Origin: Candidatus Planktophila limnetica
GTDB lineage: Bacteria; Actinomycetota; Actinomycetes; Nanopelagicales; Nanopelagicaceae
Length of the DNA stretch: 64,000 nt
Assembly (NCBI RefSeq): GCF_002288365.1
Contig: NZ_CP016782.1
Span: 310,001-374,000, forward strand
Direction: 5' to 3'
Part shown: positions 39,258-48,497 of the stretch, in pieces
How positions within the stretch are numbered: position 1 is the first letter of the stretch
Layout of the letters: every line of letters starts with the position of its first letter
The notes under the pieces: generated by a model
The model's database searches: none
What the model was told of the DNA's origin: nothing
What the model saw: the letters and a program-made list of their open reading frames with translations, nothing else
Translations under genes and position numbers: made by a program

Positions 39258-40350
39258 AATTGCACTGCCCGTCATAGTCACCGCAATTTCTAACCCTGAT
39301 CAAGAAAGTTTCATCGCCGCGACCTTGTTTACACAAGGGTGGAGTGTCATTCATAGGGCAGTAGATTTTGAATCTCTTGTTGAATTCGCTACTCACCATC
39401 AAGAACAAGCTAGTACCGCGCTTTTACTGTATTCACCTGACTTAAACGATTTTGACCCCATAGCATTTCAAACGCTCTCATTAAGGTTTCGACAAATAAT
39501 TGGATTCGCTTCATCGACTACCGTGCGTAGCGACGATGATTCGTTGCATGAGATTCCAGCAACAGCTCCACAACTGGCGACATTTATCCGCGGTTATGTG
39601 AGGTCGCCGTTGATTAGAAAACTTAAGCCATTGATTCAACCCGAAAAGCGAGCACGTGTCATTGCAATTTCATCGGCAGGATCATGCACAGGTGCAAGCA
39701 CTGTAGCTATTAATTTAGCCTATGAATTAAGTTTACAATCAAAGAAAATCTTGCTCATTGATGCGAATTTAGCTGATTCAAATATTGCAGTGTATTTAGA
39801 TCAAAGAAATCTCGTTGACGAGGAGTTATGGAGGCTCTCATCACCCTTTCTTTATGTGAAAGAATTAACACGTCAAAGAATTAGCGAATTTGATTCGTTT
39901 ATTGAAAAAGCAAACCTTGAATTTGACTTCATAATCCTAGATATTGGAAGAATCAATGATCTGTCTTCACAGTTATCGGATAGACGAGCAGATTCATTGG
40001 TTATTACATGGGTGGGAGATCATGCTGATGATTTATGGATCATTGCTAGACCCGATCGAATTGGACAGGTGCGCTTTAAGAAAGTTACATCAATTCTTAA
40101 TAGAACCTCACTCACTTCTTCAGTAACTTTCATACTTAACATGCGTTCGAATGGACGAAAGGGACAAGAAGAAGAGAAAGCATTTCTAGCAATAGCTACG
40201 ACTCATAAAGCCCAGCATTTATATGTTCTACCTGCCGATGCCCGAAACACGGCAGAGTCTTCACAATCTCGGGGCACTCTTGCCGAGGTCAATGAACGAG
40301 GAATTCTGCGAAAAGCGTTGGCCGCCATCGCAAGTGAAATGATTTCATAA
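39250..40350 (+). CDS. CpaE/ParA-like protein with Walker A lysine lost
   Basis: 366 residues. An N-terminal receiver-like region (about 1-120) precedes a MinD/CpaE fold: ISSAGSCTGASTVAINLA, LLIDANLADS, FIILDIG. In the P-loop the G-K-S/T step is G-A-S-T, so the ATP-binding lysine is replaced by alanine and normal ATP hydrolysis is unlikely. It is coupled to a SAF/CpaB-like protein. It may be a localisation or regulatory relic of a Tad-type system. Confidence 0.75.
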   Translation: MAEIALPVIVTAISNPDQESFIAATLFTQGWSVIHRAVDFESLVEFATHHQEQASTALLLYSPDLNDFDPIAFQTLSLRFRQIIGFASSTTVRSDDDSLHEIPATAPQLATFIRGYVRSPLIRKLKPLIQPEKRARVIAISSAGSCTGASTVAINLAYELSLQSKKILLIDANLADSNIAVYLDQRNLVDEELWRLSSPFLYVKELTRQRISEFDSFIEKANLEFDFIILDIGRINDLSSQLSDRRADSLVITWVGDHADDLWIIARPDRIGQVRFKKVTSILNRTSLTSSVTFILNMRSNGRKGQEEEKAFLAIATTHKAQHLYVLPADARNTAESSQSRGTLAEVNERGILRKALAAIASEMIS

Positions 40351-40369
40351 ACTCTTATACCCTTAGCCC

Positions 40370-40735
40370 ATGCGTGCATATCTGCCTTTGACGATTGATG
40401 AAGTCAAGGATTTTTATCTTCAAAAAACCTTCGCACCTGAAATTATTTATGCTCCAACCATTAAATTCATCACTGCTAACCCAGAGCTAGATGAAGAAGA
40501 AGCTGAGTATGAAATTTCAATGATTGCAGCCCGGGCATCTGGTGGATTTGTCATCGCAGTTGAATTAGCTGAAAAAGAAGTTTTTCAACATAATGAGGAA
40601 ACCATTGAGATACTTAATGAAATTATCTGGGAAAACGTTGAAGCACTCTTTGAATATGACTCAGTCGAGGATGAATTAACGTGGTATGCAACGCAGGAGA
40701 TTGGCGATTATTTACAATCCGTAGGTAGCAAGTAA
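40370..40735 (+). CDS. Conserved hypothetical, DUF6912-like
   Basis: 121 residues, acidic, beginning MRAYLPLTIDEVKDFY with a middle DEEEAEYEISMIAARASGG stretch. This resembles the short actinobacterial DUF6912 proteins. No motif gives a function. TACCCT (40358-40363) is six bases before the ATG, and the whole stretch to the ATG equals that before the gene at 10961. It ends within one base of the pdtaS start. Confidence 0.6.
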   Translation: MRAYLPLTIDEVKDFYLQKTFAPEIIYAPTIKFITANPELDEEEAEYEISMIAARASGGFVIAVELAEKEVFQHNEETIEILNEIIWENVEALFEYDSVEDELTWYATQEIGDYLQSVGSK

Positions 40736-42204
40736 TGGCTCGCCTGGAAGATCTTGTTCACGGCAGATCACCGCTTACCGGCCAACATATTCATCGAATT
40801 CAAGAACTTGTTGCAGATTGGCAACTATTAGCCGATTTATCTTTTGCGGATTTAGTTCTCTGGGTTCCGCTGCGTAAAGATTTCAAAAGCTGGCCAACTG
40901 GATACGTTGCAGTCGCTCACATCCGTCCAACAACTGCGGCAACTATTTTTTCTCACGATGTAATAGGCGATGAAATCGAGTGGGGATCGAAACCACTGAT
41001 TGACCAAGCTCTTTCACATGGTGAAATTATTAGAGATTCAGAGCCAGAATTAGATGGCGAAATAATGATAAAAGTTGAAACAGTGCCAGTGATATTTGAA
41101 TCTCAAGTAATCGCTGTTATTTCTCGACATAGAAGTGCAGAGTCAATGCGAACTCCAAGCCGCCTTGAACTCAATTACCGAGAAATTGCACACAAGTTAT
41201 ATGCCATGGTTTGCGAGGCAACGTTCCCATATCCAGGTGCTCATGAATACCTAGATCCCGCACCACGTGTTGGAGATGGATTAATTAGATTAGATGTCAA
41301 CGGAGTTACTTCTTTTGCAAGCCCGAATGCACGTTCTGCATATAACAGACTTGGATGGGATAACGATCTTGAGGGCTTTAACCTCGGGGAAATCAGTGAA
41401 AAACTAAATAAGAATAATCATGATGCTGATGATCACGGATTACGAAGTCGTCTCAGCGGTAAGAATTTACAACGTGCTGAGTGTGAAAATGATGGGGGAA
41501 CAATTGATTTAATTGTGCTGCCACTCTTGGCAAAGGGAGATCGCATCGGAGCGATTGTTTTGATTCAAAATGTCACCGAATTGCGCCGCCGCGAACGTGT
41601 AATTGTGACTAAGGATGTAACAATTAAAGAGATCCATCATCGAGTAAAAAACAATCTACAGACAGTATCTGCGCTACTGCGATTACAAGCACGACGCATT
41701 GAAGATCCCAGCGCCAGTGCAGCCCTTGATGAAGCAGTACGTCGCATTGCATCTATTGCCTTGGTTCACGAAACGCTTTCAACTAGCTCAGAGGCAAGTG
41801 TTGCCTTTGATCAAGTATTAGATTCACTTATTACCCATGCCTTAGATTTAAGCCCCCGAATGAGTGAGTTAAAAATTACTCGTACCGGAGAAATTTCATC
41901 CCTTGATCCCCGTATTGCAACACCGCTTGCCTTAGTAATCACAGAGTTAATTCATAATGCACTCGAGCATGGTTTGGCTACAAAAGGCTCTGGGTTACAC
42001 ATAACCATCAACCGATCAAGCAAAGATTGCGTTATTGAGGTTTCAGATGATGGCGTTGGCTTGCCTAGCGATTTTGACTTTAATACATCATCTAATTTAG
42101 GACTTCAGATTGTAAGAACCCTGACAGAAAATGAGTTAAAGGGTTCTATCGAGTTAAAATCAACACAAAATTCAACTGTTGCAAAACTTACTTTTCCGCT
42201 TTAA
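40735..42204 (+). CDS. pdtaS: Sensor histidine kinase PdtaS
   Basis: 489 residues, no membrane helix. N-terminal GAF-like and PAS-like sensor regions (about 1-290), then HisKA_2: IHHRVKNNLQTVSALLRLQARR, and HATPase with ELIHNALEHG. PdtaS phosphorylates the ANTAR-type antiterminator PdtaR (encoded elsewhere) and senses cyclic-di-GMP, NO and copper in mycobacteria. The tail-to-tail neighbour whiB1 is the same as for Rv3220c-Rv3219. Confidence 0.9.
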   Translation: MARLEDLVHGRSPLTGQHIHRIQELVADWQLLADLSFADLVLWVPLRKDFKSWPTGYVAVAHIRPTTAATIFSHDVIGDEIEWGSKPLIDQALSHGEIIRDSEPELDGEIMIKVETVPVIFESQVIAVISRHRSAESMRTPSRLELNYREIAHKLYAMVCEATFPYPGAHEYLDPAPRVGDGLIRLDVNGVTSFASPNARSAYNRLGWDNDLEGFNLGEISEKLNKNNHDADDHGLRSRLSGKNLQRAECENDGGTIDLIVLPLLAKGDRIGAIVLIQNVTELRRRERVIVTKDVTIKEIHHRVKNNLQTVSALLRLQARRIEDPSASAALDEAVRRIASIALVHETLSTSSEASVAFDQVLDSLITHALDLSPRMSELKITRTGEISSLDPRIATPLALVITELIHNALEHGLATKGSGLHITINRSSKDCVIEVSDDGVGLPSDFDFNTSSNLGLQIVRTLTENELKGSIELKSTQNSTVAKLTFPL

Positions 42205-42479
42205 GCAGGATTATTTATTTGATTCTGCTCTTGCAGACGGGCGCGATTTCTAGCAGCACGGCGCTTGAGTGCACGACGTTCATCTTCTGAGAGTCCGCCC
42301 CACACGCCAGCATCTTGACCACTTTCTAGCGCCCAAGCCAAGCAAGGTTCTTTAACAATGCAGCGGTTACAAACTTTTTTTGCTTCTTCAATTTGCGTAA
42401 TTGCTGGTCCAGTGTTTCCAACAGGAAAGAAGAGCTCTGGATCCTCATCTCGACAAGCAGATTGATGACGCCAATCCAT
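42201..42479 (-). CDS. whiB1: WhiB-family regulator, WhiB1 type
   Basis: 92 residues. Cysteines 9, 37, 40 and 46 ligate the [4Fe-4S] cluster, GVWGG turn follows and the C-terminus is basic (SEDERRALKRRAARNRAR). WhiB1 binds sigma-A region 4 and is NO-sensitive and essential in M. tuberculosis. An AAAGGATGG site precedes the ATG. Its convergent 4-base overlap with pdtaS and this gene pair order support orthology with Rv3219. Confidence 0.92.
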   Translation of the reverse strand: MDWRHQSACRDEDPELFFPVGNTGPAITQIEEAKKVCNRCIVKEPCLAWALESGQDAGVWGGLSEDERRALKRRAARNRARLQEQNQINNPA

Positions 42480-42657
42480 GACAGATCCATCCTTTCCACA
42501 TGAGAAATTTTCGAAAATTACTAAATACGAGGCATTAATGCCATCGCAACGCGTTAATTATCTCGTGTATTCATTACTTAAACAAGGATGTACGGCAAAA
42601 GATTTCTGTGAATTAGGTGATTTAAGTCGCCATCTATCTCGATTGATTGCTTATGCG

Positions 42658-42729
42658 TGCCCCCGGCAGGAATCGAACCTGCGCACCAGCCTTCGGAGGG
42701 CTGTGCTCTATCCCCTGAGCTACGGGGGC
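42658..42729 (-). tRNA. tRNA-Arg (anticodon CCG)
   Basis: 72 bases fold as a full cloverleaf: acceptor GCCCCCG with CGGGGGC, D-stem GCTC/GAGC, anticodon stem CAGCC/GGCTG with loop CTCCGAA (anticodon CCG, reading CGG), T-stem GCAGG/CCTGC, discriminator A. No CCA is encoded. The 178 bases between it and whiB1 contain no gene I can support; an open frame there runs through this tRNA. Confidence 0.96.
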
Positions 42730-42786
42730 GCATACGCAAGGTTATCAGCGCGTGCATGAACACAAGCGAGGTGCGAGAATTCAGAG

Positions 42787-43317
42787 ATGAGCGCACAGAT
42801 CGCATATTTTGCAACTGGATGTTTTTGGGGTGCCGAAAAACGATTCTGGAATTTAGATGGAGTTATCCAAACAAGCGTTGGTTACATGGGCGGAACGATT
42901 GCCAATCCATCGTATGAATTAGTCTGCACAGGCAGAACTGGACATACAGAGGCGGTCAAAGTTTCATTTGATCCGAGCAAGATTTCTTATTCACGGTTAT
43001 TAAAAGAATTCTGGGAGATGCATGATCCAACCTCGATGGATCGGCAAGGAAATGACATAGGTTCGCAATACAGAAGTGCGATTTTTACGACATCAGATGA
43101 ACAAAGAGATGAAGTCCAAAAATCTCTAAGTATTTATCAGAGCGCACTGGATGCGAACTCCATTGGCAAAATTGTTACTCAAGTTTTGCCAGCGAGTGAG
43201 CACGAGTATTTTGAAGCTGAGGGGTATCACCAGCGCTATCTAGAGAAGAACCCAAATGGGTATGACTGCCACTCAAGCACAGGTGTGAATTTTCCAGAGA
43301 CTGCCGTGAATGCATGA
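42787..43317 (+). CDS. msrA: Peptide-methionine (S)-S-oxide reductase
   Basis: 176 residues. Active-site motif ATGCFWGAEKRFW is near the N-terminus; MHDPTSMDRQGNDIGSQYRS is the conserved substrate loop. It reduces the S epimer of methionine sulfoxide in proteins using thioredoxin. It overlaps msrB by 4 bases (ATGA), so both stereoisomer reductases are coupled in one transcript. Confidence 0.95.
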   Translation: MSAQIAYFATGCFWGAEKRFWNLDGVIQTSVGYMGGTIANPSYELVCTGRTGHTEAVKVSFDPSKISYSRLLKEFWEMHDPTSMDRQGNDIGSQYRSAIFTTSDEQRDEVQKSLSIYQSALDANSIGKIVTQVLPASEHEYFEAEGYHQRYLEKNPNGYDCHSSTGVNFPETAVNA

Positions 43318-43718
43318 GTAAGAAAATTGAAATTGATGAGGCTGCACTTAAAGCACAGTTAGACCCACTTTCATATGAAGTACTGCGAAAGGGTGCAACT
43401 GAACGACCATTTATAGGCGAGTACACCGATACCGAAACTATGGGTGTTTATAAGTGCAAGGCGTGCCAATCTGAATTATTTAGAAGTGAAACAAAGTTTC
43501 ATTCAGGATGCGGGTGGCCGAGTTTTTATGCACCAACTGAAAATGATGCGGTCACACTTATTGAAGATCGCTCCCTTGCCCCTCGCGTCAGAACTGAAGT
43601 GCGATGCGCCGCTTGCGACTCACATCTTGGACATGTTTTTGAAGGCGAAGGTTTTGATACACCGACAGATCAACGTTGGTGTATTAACTCTGTTTCACTC
43701 ATTCTTGAATCAAAGTAA
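43314..43718 (+). CDS. msrB: Peptide-methionine (R)-S-oxide reductase
   Basis: 134 residues. Zinc ligands are the CKAC and CAAC pairs; the SGCGWPSF block and the catalytic cysteine in RWCINSVSL are present. It reduces the R epimer of methionine sulfoxide. It follows msrA in the same operon and is 21 bases before the flavoprotein gene. Confidence 0.95.
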   Translation: MSKKIEIDEAALKAQLDPLSYEVLRKGATERPFIGEYTDTETMGVYKCKACQSELFRSETKFHSGCGWPSFYAPTENDAVTLIEDRSLAPRVRTEVRCAACDSHLGHVFEGEGFDTPTDQRWCINSVSLILESK

Positions 43719-43739
43719 ATTGAGAAATACAGTTCAATT

Positions 43740-45269
43740 ATGAAATATGACGTCATTGTCATGGGCGCAGGTCACAATGGTTTAGTAGCCGCGGCCTACC
43801 TGGCAAAGGCCGGCAAAAGTGTTCTCATGCTAGAAGCTGCCCAAGAAATTGGTGGAGCAACGGCAAGTGTTCGAGCATTTACAGAATATGACGCACTACT
43901 TTCTCGCTATTCATATCTAGTAGCACTTTTGCCAGATCAAATTGTTAAAGATTTAGGTTTGAACTTTAAAACTATTTCACGAGAAGTTTCCTCTTTTACG
44001 CCTTACAAAAAAGATGGCAGAGATCTAGGTTTACATATTTCTAGAGTGTGGGATAAGCAAACCGAAGAGTCATTTATCGAACTCACTGGTTCTTCAGATG
44101 AAGGTATTGCATGGCAGAAGTTCTATTCTGAGGTAGAAAAGTTCGCACAAAAAATGGCACCAACTTTTCTAGAACCACTGCGCACCAGAAGTCAGATGAA
44201 AGCATTGATTGCCCAAGATAAAACGTGGGAATATCTGGTTGAAAAGCCAATGGCGCAGATTATTGGCTCCACTTTTAAAGATGATCTAGTTCAAGGCGTC
44301 GTGTTAACAGATGCACTGATTGGAACATTTGTTTCGGCTAATTCGATCCAGGCAAATATTTGTTTTTTGTATCACCTCATGGGAAATGGCACAGGGGAGT
44401 GGAAAGTTCCACATGGAGGAATGGTTGCACTCGTCAACGAATTAGAGCGAGTTGTTCGATCCCATGGTGTTGACATCAAGACAAATTCTGAAATAACAAA
44501 GATTTCAACAGATGCGCATGGAGTCACGGTGCAGACGGTGATGGGGGAGAGTTTTACAGCCGAATATCTCTTGAGTAATGCTGCGCCAGCACACTTAGAT
44601 CGCCTTCGTGGAAAGAACAGTGAAAGCTCGCTATCTGGATCACAGCTAAAAATTAATATGTTGCTTCGAAAATTGCCGCGCTTAAAATCCGGGGCAGACC
44701 CAGCGAGAGCTTTTTCAGGAACTTTTCATATTAACGAGAGTTATTCAGAGTTAGAAGATGCCTATGTCACTGCTAAAAATGGTGAGATACCGAAGCATGC
44801 TCCATCAGAAATGTATTGTCACACTCTTACTGATCCAAGTATTTTAAGCGAAGAATTAGCGCACAAGGGTTTTCATACTCTTACTCTCTTTGGTTTACAC
44901 ACCCCTGCAGAGTTGTTTGAAAAAGATCCTGAAGCGGCTAAAAAAGTTGCAGCCCAGCGCTGCCTGGATGCGCTTAATTCATATTTGCTCGATCCAATCG
45001 AAAGTGTGCTTGCTCTTAATAGTGATGGATCAATGTGCATTGAAATTAAGAGTCCATTAGACCTTGAAAAAGATGTGCGCTTACCTGGAGGCAATATTTT
45101 TCATCGAGATTTAACTTTTCCATTCAAAGAAGAGGAGAGCTCTCAAATCTGGGGTGTGGAAACTGATGATCCACGAATCCTTATCTGCGGAGCAGGTGCG
45201 CAACGCGGAGGCGGAGTCAGCGGAATACCTGGACATAATGCTGCCATGGCAGTGCTTGCAAAGGGTTAG
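43740..45269 (+). CDS. FAD-dependent oxidoreductase, phytoene dehydrogenase/PYROXD2-like
   Basis: 509 residues. The dinucleotide fold is VIVMGAGHNGLVAAAYLAKAG followed by the glutamate in MLEAAQEIGGATASV; the C-terminal GAGAQRGGGVSGIPGHNAA closes the FAD site. The protein belongs to the NAD(P)/FAD amine-oxidase-like group that includes carotenoid desaturases and mammalian PYROXD2. With no carotenoid genes nearby, an isoprenoid substrate cannot be assumed. It is probably read with msrAB. Confidence 0.78.
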   Translation: MKYDVIVMGAGHNGLVAAAYLAKAGKSVLMLEAAQEIGGATASVRAFTEYDALLSRYSYLVALLPDQIVKDLGLNFKTISREVSSFTPYKKDGRDLGLHISRVWDKQTEESFIELTGSSDEGIAWQKFYSEVEKFAQKMAPTFLEPLRTRSQMKALIAQDKTWEYLVEKPMAQIIGSTFKDDLVQGVVLTDALIGTFVSANSIQANICFLYHLMGNGTGEWKVPHGGMVALVNELERVVRSHGVDIKTNSEITKISTDAHGVTVQTVMGESFTAEYLLSNAAPAHLDRLRGKNSESSLSGSQLKINMLLRKLPRLKSGADPARAFSGTFHINESYSELEDAYVTAKNGEIPKHAPSEMYCHTLTDPSILSEELAHKGFHTLTLFGLHTPAELFEKDPEAAKKVAAQRCLDALNSYLLDPIESVLALNSDGSMCIEIKSPLDLEKDVRLPGGNIFHRDLTFPFKEEESSQIWGVETDDPRILICGAGAQRGGGVSGIPGHNAAMAVLAKG

Positions 45270-45278
45270 GCTTAACAC

Positions 45279-46391
45279 ATGAGCGATCCCAAGTTAAGTC
45301 CAGAGACGATAGCGATTTCAGCTGGACGTCCTGCAGTTAAAAAAGATGGATCACTTAATCCAGATATTTCTTTGAGTTCTACATATCACGCCGGCGGAAC
45401 TGTTGGTTATGGTCGCTCAGGAAATGAAACGTGGAGCGCTCTTGAAAGTGCGATTAGCGAATTAGAAGGCGGACAGACCCTTGCATTCGCATCGGGTAAT
45501 GCTGCAATTAGCGCTGTCTTTGCATTGCTACCAATTGGTGCACCAGTTGTGGCATCTGATCAGGGATATAGCGGAACAATGGCGATGCTTACATCTTTTC
45601 AAGAAAGCGGTCGCTTAGAAGTTCGATTTGTAGATATCGCTAATACTGATGCAGTTATTGCTGCAATGAGTGGGGCTGCATTTCTCTGGCTTGAATCACC
45701 AACTAATCCAGGACTAGAAGTTGCCGATATGCCAACTCTGATAGTTGCAGCGCGTAATTTAAGTGTTGGAGTTGGTGTTGATAACACTTTTGCAACTCCA
45801 CTGATTCAAAATCCATTGCAAATGGGCGCAGACATCGTTATGCACTCTGTAACAAAGTATTTTGCTGGCCACAGTGATGTGCTTATGGGATCGCTTTCAA
45901 CAAAGATCCCAGAACTGCACTCACGTCTTCAAGAAATACGAAAAATTCATGGTGGCGTTCCAGGCCCGTATGAGGCATGGCTTGCACTTCGCGGACTGCG
46001 CACATTCCCATTGCGCTTTGAATGCGCCCAGCGCAACGCCCTTGAATTGGCAAAGCGCTTAAGTAAGCACCCAGCTATTTCCAGAGTTCGATACCCCGGC
46101 TTACCCGAAGATTCACAGCACGCGCGAGCTAAGAGTTTCATGCGCGGTTTTGGTGCGGTCGTTTCATTTGAAGTTAAGGATGGCCCTGAAAAAGCAGATC
46201 GAATCTGTGAAAGTTCAGAGTTAATAACCCATGCAACAAGCTTGGGCGGGATCGAAAGTTTGTGGGAACGCCGCAGACGTTGGCCAGCCGAGAGCAAGCT
46301 GACCCCTGAAAACCTTATTCGCTTATCTGTTGGCTGTGAAAATGTTGAGGATTTGTGGCGAGATATTGAGCAGGCGTTTACCAACTCGTAA
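45279..46391 (+). CDS. Cys/Met metabolism PLP-dependent enzyme (cystathionine synthase/lyase-like)
   Basis: 370 residues. Fold-type I PLP enzyme: phosphate loop ASGNAAISAV, the aspartate in LWLESPTNPG, and the PLP lysine in HSVTKYFAGHSD. The family covers cystathionine gamma-synthase, beta- and gamma-lyases; the sequence alone does not choose. TAGGCT (45267-45272) lies six bases before the ATG, suggesting a leaderless mRNA separate from the flavoprotein gene. Confidence 0.85.
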   Translation: MSDPKLSPETIAISAGRPAVKKDGSLNPDISLSSTYHAGGTVGYGRSGNETWSALESAISELEGGQTLAFASGNAAISAVFALLPIGAPVVASDQGYSGTMAMLTSFQESGRLEVRFVDIANTDAVIAAMSGAAFLWLESPTNPGLEVADMPTLIVAARNLSVGVGVDNTFATPLIQNPLQMGADIVMHSVTKYFAGHSDVLMGSLSTKIPELHSRLQEIRKIHGGVPGPYEAWLALRGLRTFPLRFECAQRNALELAKRLSKHPAISRVRYPGLPEDSQHARAKSFMRGFGAVVSFEVKDGPEKADRICESSELITHATSLGGIESLWERRRRWPAESKLTPENLIRLSVGCENVEDLWRDIEQAFTNS

Positions 46392-46436
46392 TATTTAAAT
46401 GGTGCAAAAGTAGAAAAAGAAGAGTATTTTTAGCAT

Positions 46437-46586
46437 ATGTTCAAAGCCATTCGACGACTAGCCGCAGCAATCGCTGTTGGCCTTTTGGCGTTCAAGGCTG
46501 TTGCATCCTTCTTATCGTGGGTTGAACGCCAAGAAGATTCCACAGCAGAAGCGTGGATTGATGAAGACGAATTTGAAGACGCGTAA
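46437..46586 (+). CDS. Small protein with an N-terminal hydrophobic helix and acidic tail
   Basis: 49 residues: a basic start (MFKAIRRL), a hydrophobic helix (about 9-27) and an acidic end (AWIDEDEFEDA). TATTTT (46425-46430) is six bases before the ATG. The next gene starts directly after the stop. It could be a small single-pass membrane protein; conservation must be tested because the frame is short. Confidence 0.5.
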   Translation: MFKAIRRLAAAIAVGLLAFKAVASFLSWVERQEDSTAEAWIDEDEFEDA

Positions 46587-46970
46587 GTGAGTACCGCGCA
46601 ATACATCCCAGGTTCTTGCAATATTGGTAAAGGCGAAATTCGACAACGACAAATCGTTGCACTTATTGGTTTAGCAATTTCTATCTCATCACTTATCGCA
46701 CTTATTTCAACTAGTGCACCTCGGGGAGCACGTCTAGGAATTTTCATTCCGCTAGCCGTTGCAAGTATCGGTTGGGTTCAGTCTCGAAAGAAGTTTTGCT
46801 TAGCCTATGGATTTATGGGCACATTTAACTTTGGAAAACTCGGTCAACTCTCCAAAGTTGCAGATAGTGCAAGCAGAGCCGCAGATAGAAAAACTGCACT
46901 CAGCATTCTGATTCAATCGGGTGCATATGCAGTGGTTGGCACTGCAATAATTTACTTGTTACCGCTTTAA
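46587..46970 (+). CDS. Hypothetical membrane protein
   Basis: 127 residues, GTG start directly behind the previous stop. Three hydrophobic helices are visible (about 23-42, 48-66 and 104-126), with the conserved-looking FCLAYGFMGTFNFGKLG between them and a Ser/Ala-rich helix after. Function is unrecognised. The stop overlaps the convergent terC stop by 4 bases. Confidence 0.55.
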   Translation: MSTAQYIPGSCNIGKGEIRQRQIVALIGLAISISSLIALISTSAPRGARLGIFIPLAVASIGWVQSRKKFCLAYGFMGTFNFGKLGQLSKVADSASRAADRKTALSILIQSGAYAVVGTAIIYLLPL

Positions 46971-47878
46971 ACTATTTCGCTTCCATCTTTACGAGTTGCT
47001 GTAAGGCTGGCAACTGTCGTAATTGTTAATGCGGTAACAATAAATCCTAAGCTCACAGCCAGTGGAACGTGAGGAATCTCAATTCCTGCAACATCATGTA
47101 CTCCCACTGAATGGAGTGCTTCGAAGATCATCTTTACGCCAATAAATCCGAGAATTGCAGATAAGCCCAAGGATAGATAAACCAAGCGCGCGATCAGTCC
47201 TTGGAGCAAGAAGTAGAGCTGACGAAGACCCATCAGAGCAAAAATATTTGCTGTCGCAACAATGTATGGATCTCGAGTGATACCAAAGATTGCAGGGATT
47301 GAGTCGAGTGCGAATACAAGATCGGTCACACCTAAGGAAATAAGTGCGATGGTAAATGTACTCGCACCTTTGCTCTTTAGGTATGTTTCGACTTTGCTCT
47401 CTTTTATCTCTTCGTCATGACCACTTTCGCGCACGAGCTGAATCGCTGTGAAGATAAGGAAAGCTCCGAAGAGGAAAAACACACTTTGGAAGCGAGAAAT
47501 AATTGCAGCACCTGCTGCGATAAATCCACCGCGTAACACTAAAGCAATGATGATTCCTAGAAGAAGTACTAGTTGCTGCTTCTTAGAATCAATCTTTAGA
47601 CGTGAAAGAATAATTACAAAGACAAAGATGTTATCTACAGAGAGTGCATATTCAGTGAGCCAGCCTGCAAAGAATTCAGGGCGGGCCGTAGGTGAATCAA
47701 CCCAGTTTGGCATCAGAATTCCAAAGGCAATTGCGGCGCTGACATAAATCACAGTCCAGATCGCAGACTCAGTAATTGTGGTCTCTTTGTTGCGGCGCAA
47801 AATTGCCATCATCAAGTCAAAGGCTATGACGAGTGAAAGGATTCCTATTGTTGTCACCCAAACGGTTGTAGATTCCAA
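46967..47878 (-). CDS. TerC-family integral membrane protein
   Basis: 303 residues with a TTG start preceded by AAAGG nine bases away. Seven to nine membrane helices; the conserved acidic patches WLTEYALSVDNIFVF and LVFALDSIPAIFG are family signatures. TerC proteins are linked to metal-ion (Mn2+) efflux coupled to secretion or to tellurite resistance; manganese handling is the likely role here. Confidence 0.9.
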   Translation of the reverse strand: MESTTVWVTTIGILSLVIAFDLMMAILRRNKETTITESAIWTVIYVSAAIAFGILMPNWVDSPTARPEFFAGWLTEYALSVDNIFVFVIILSRLKIDSKKQQLVLLLGIIIALVLRGGFIAAGAAIISRFQSVFFLFGAFLIFTAIQLVRESGHDEEIKESKVETYLKSKGASTFTIALISLGVTDLVFALDSIPAIFGITRDPYIVATANIFALMGLRQLYFLLQGLIARLVYLSLGLSAILGFIGVKMIFEALHSVGVHDVAGIEIPHVPLAVSLGFIVTALTITTVASLTATRKDGSEIV

Positions 47879-47974
47879 TTACTTAACCTTTTCTTCTAGT
47901 TGTTTCATACTTCTATGAACGTCTGCAGAGATTACCTCAAATTTAAGCAATTCTCTTTCCTTAAATAGGTGTGG

Positions 47975-48397
47975 CTATGGCTTCAATTCTTTTCGTCGCT
48001 CCATAGGAGGCGTAGGAAGTGGACCTAAGGCAGCAAGTGCGGCATCTCGAAGTAGAACGGCAGATATTCGAGCTTTTTTCAAAGTATTCATAACAACCAT
48101 TTTTTGTTCTGCAGTTGCTGCGTTAGCAAGAGCAATTTTCGCATCATTTGTTGCTTTTCTAATTGTTGCCTTAAAAATTTCATTTATTTCTTCACGAGCT
48201 TCTTCACGAGCTTGCATTGCAGCCTTGTAAGCATCTTTTTCAAAGTTAAATTTCTCTTTAGCGTTTTTAAATTCTAATTTAGCCGCAGGTTTAGGTTTCA
48301 AACGATCATCTTCTGCTAACGCTGGGTTGAGATTGGAAATACAAAGGGCAGCACTCATAAGAGTTGCTAATCCGATACGGACGGCGCTAGTTGCCAT
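47975..48397 (-). CDS. Secreted Lys/Glu-rich coiled-coil protein
   Basis: 140 residues from ATG 48397. A signal peptide with cleavage after NPALA is clear, and the mature part is a highly charged helix with repeated FNFEKDAYKAAMQAREEAREEINEI. It is divergent from a two-component pair with a 100-base gap, so it may be regulated by it. Long in-frame extension to 48661 would cover the regulator gene and is rejected. Confidence 0.65.
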   Translation of the reverse strand: MATSAVRIGLATLMSAALCISNLNPALAEDDRLKPKPAAKLEFKNAKEKFNFEKDAYKAAMQAREEAREEINEIFKATIRKATNDAKIALANAATAEQKMVVMNTLKKARISAVLLRDAALAALGPLPTPPMERRKELKP

Positions 48398-48497
48398 GGG
48401 CAAAAGTGTAGGAGAAATCTTTGTGAACCTTCTGTGAGATGCTGAGAAAACGCCCAAAGTTAGATACAGATTAGCGTTGATGTGCAAAGGTATAGCC

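Noticed and set aside
42478-42759. 93-codon plus-strand frame between whiB1 and tRNA-Arg
   Set aside because: Its second half runs through the whole tRNA-Arg gene and its start codon overlaps the whiB1 start; no domain is recognised.
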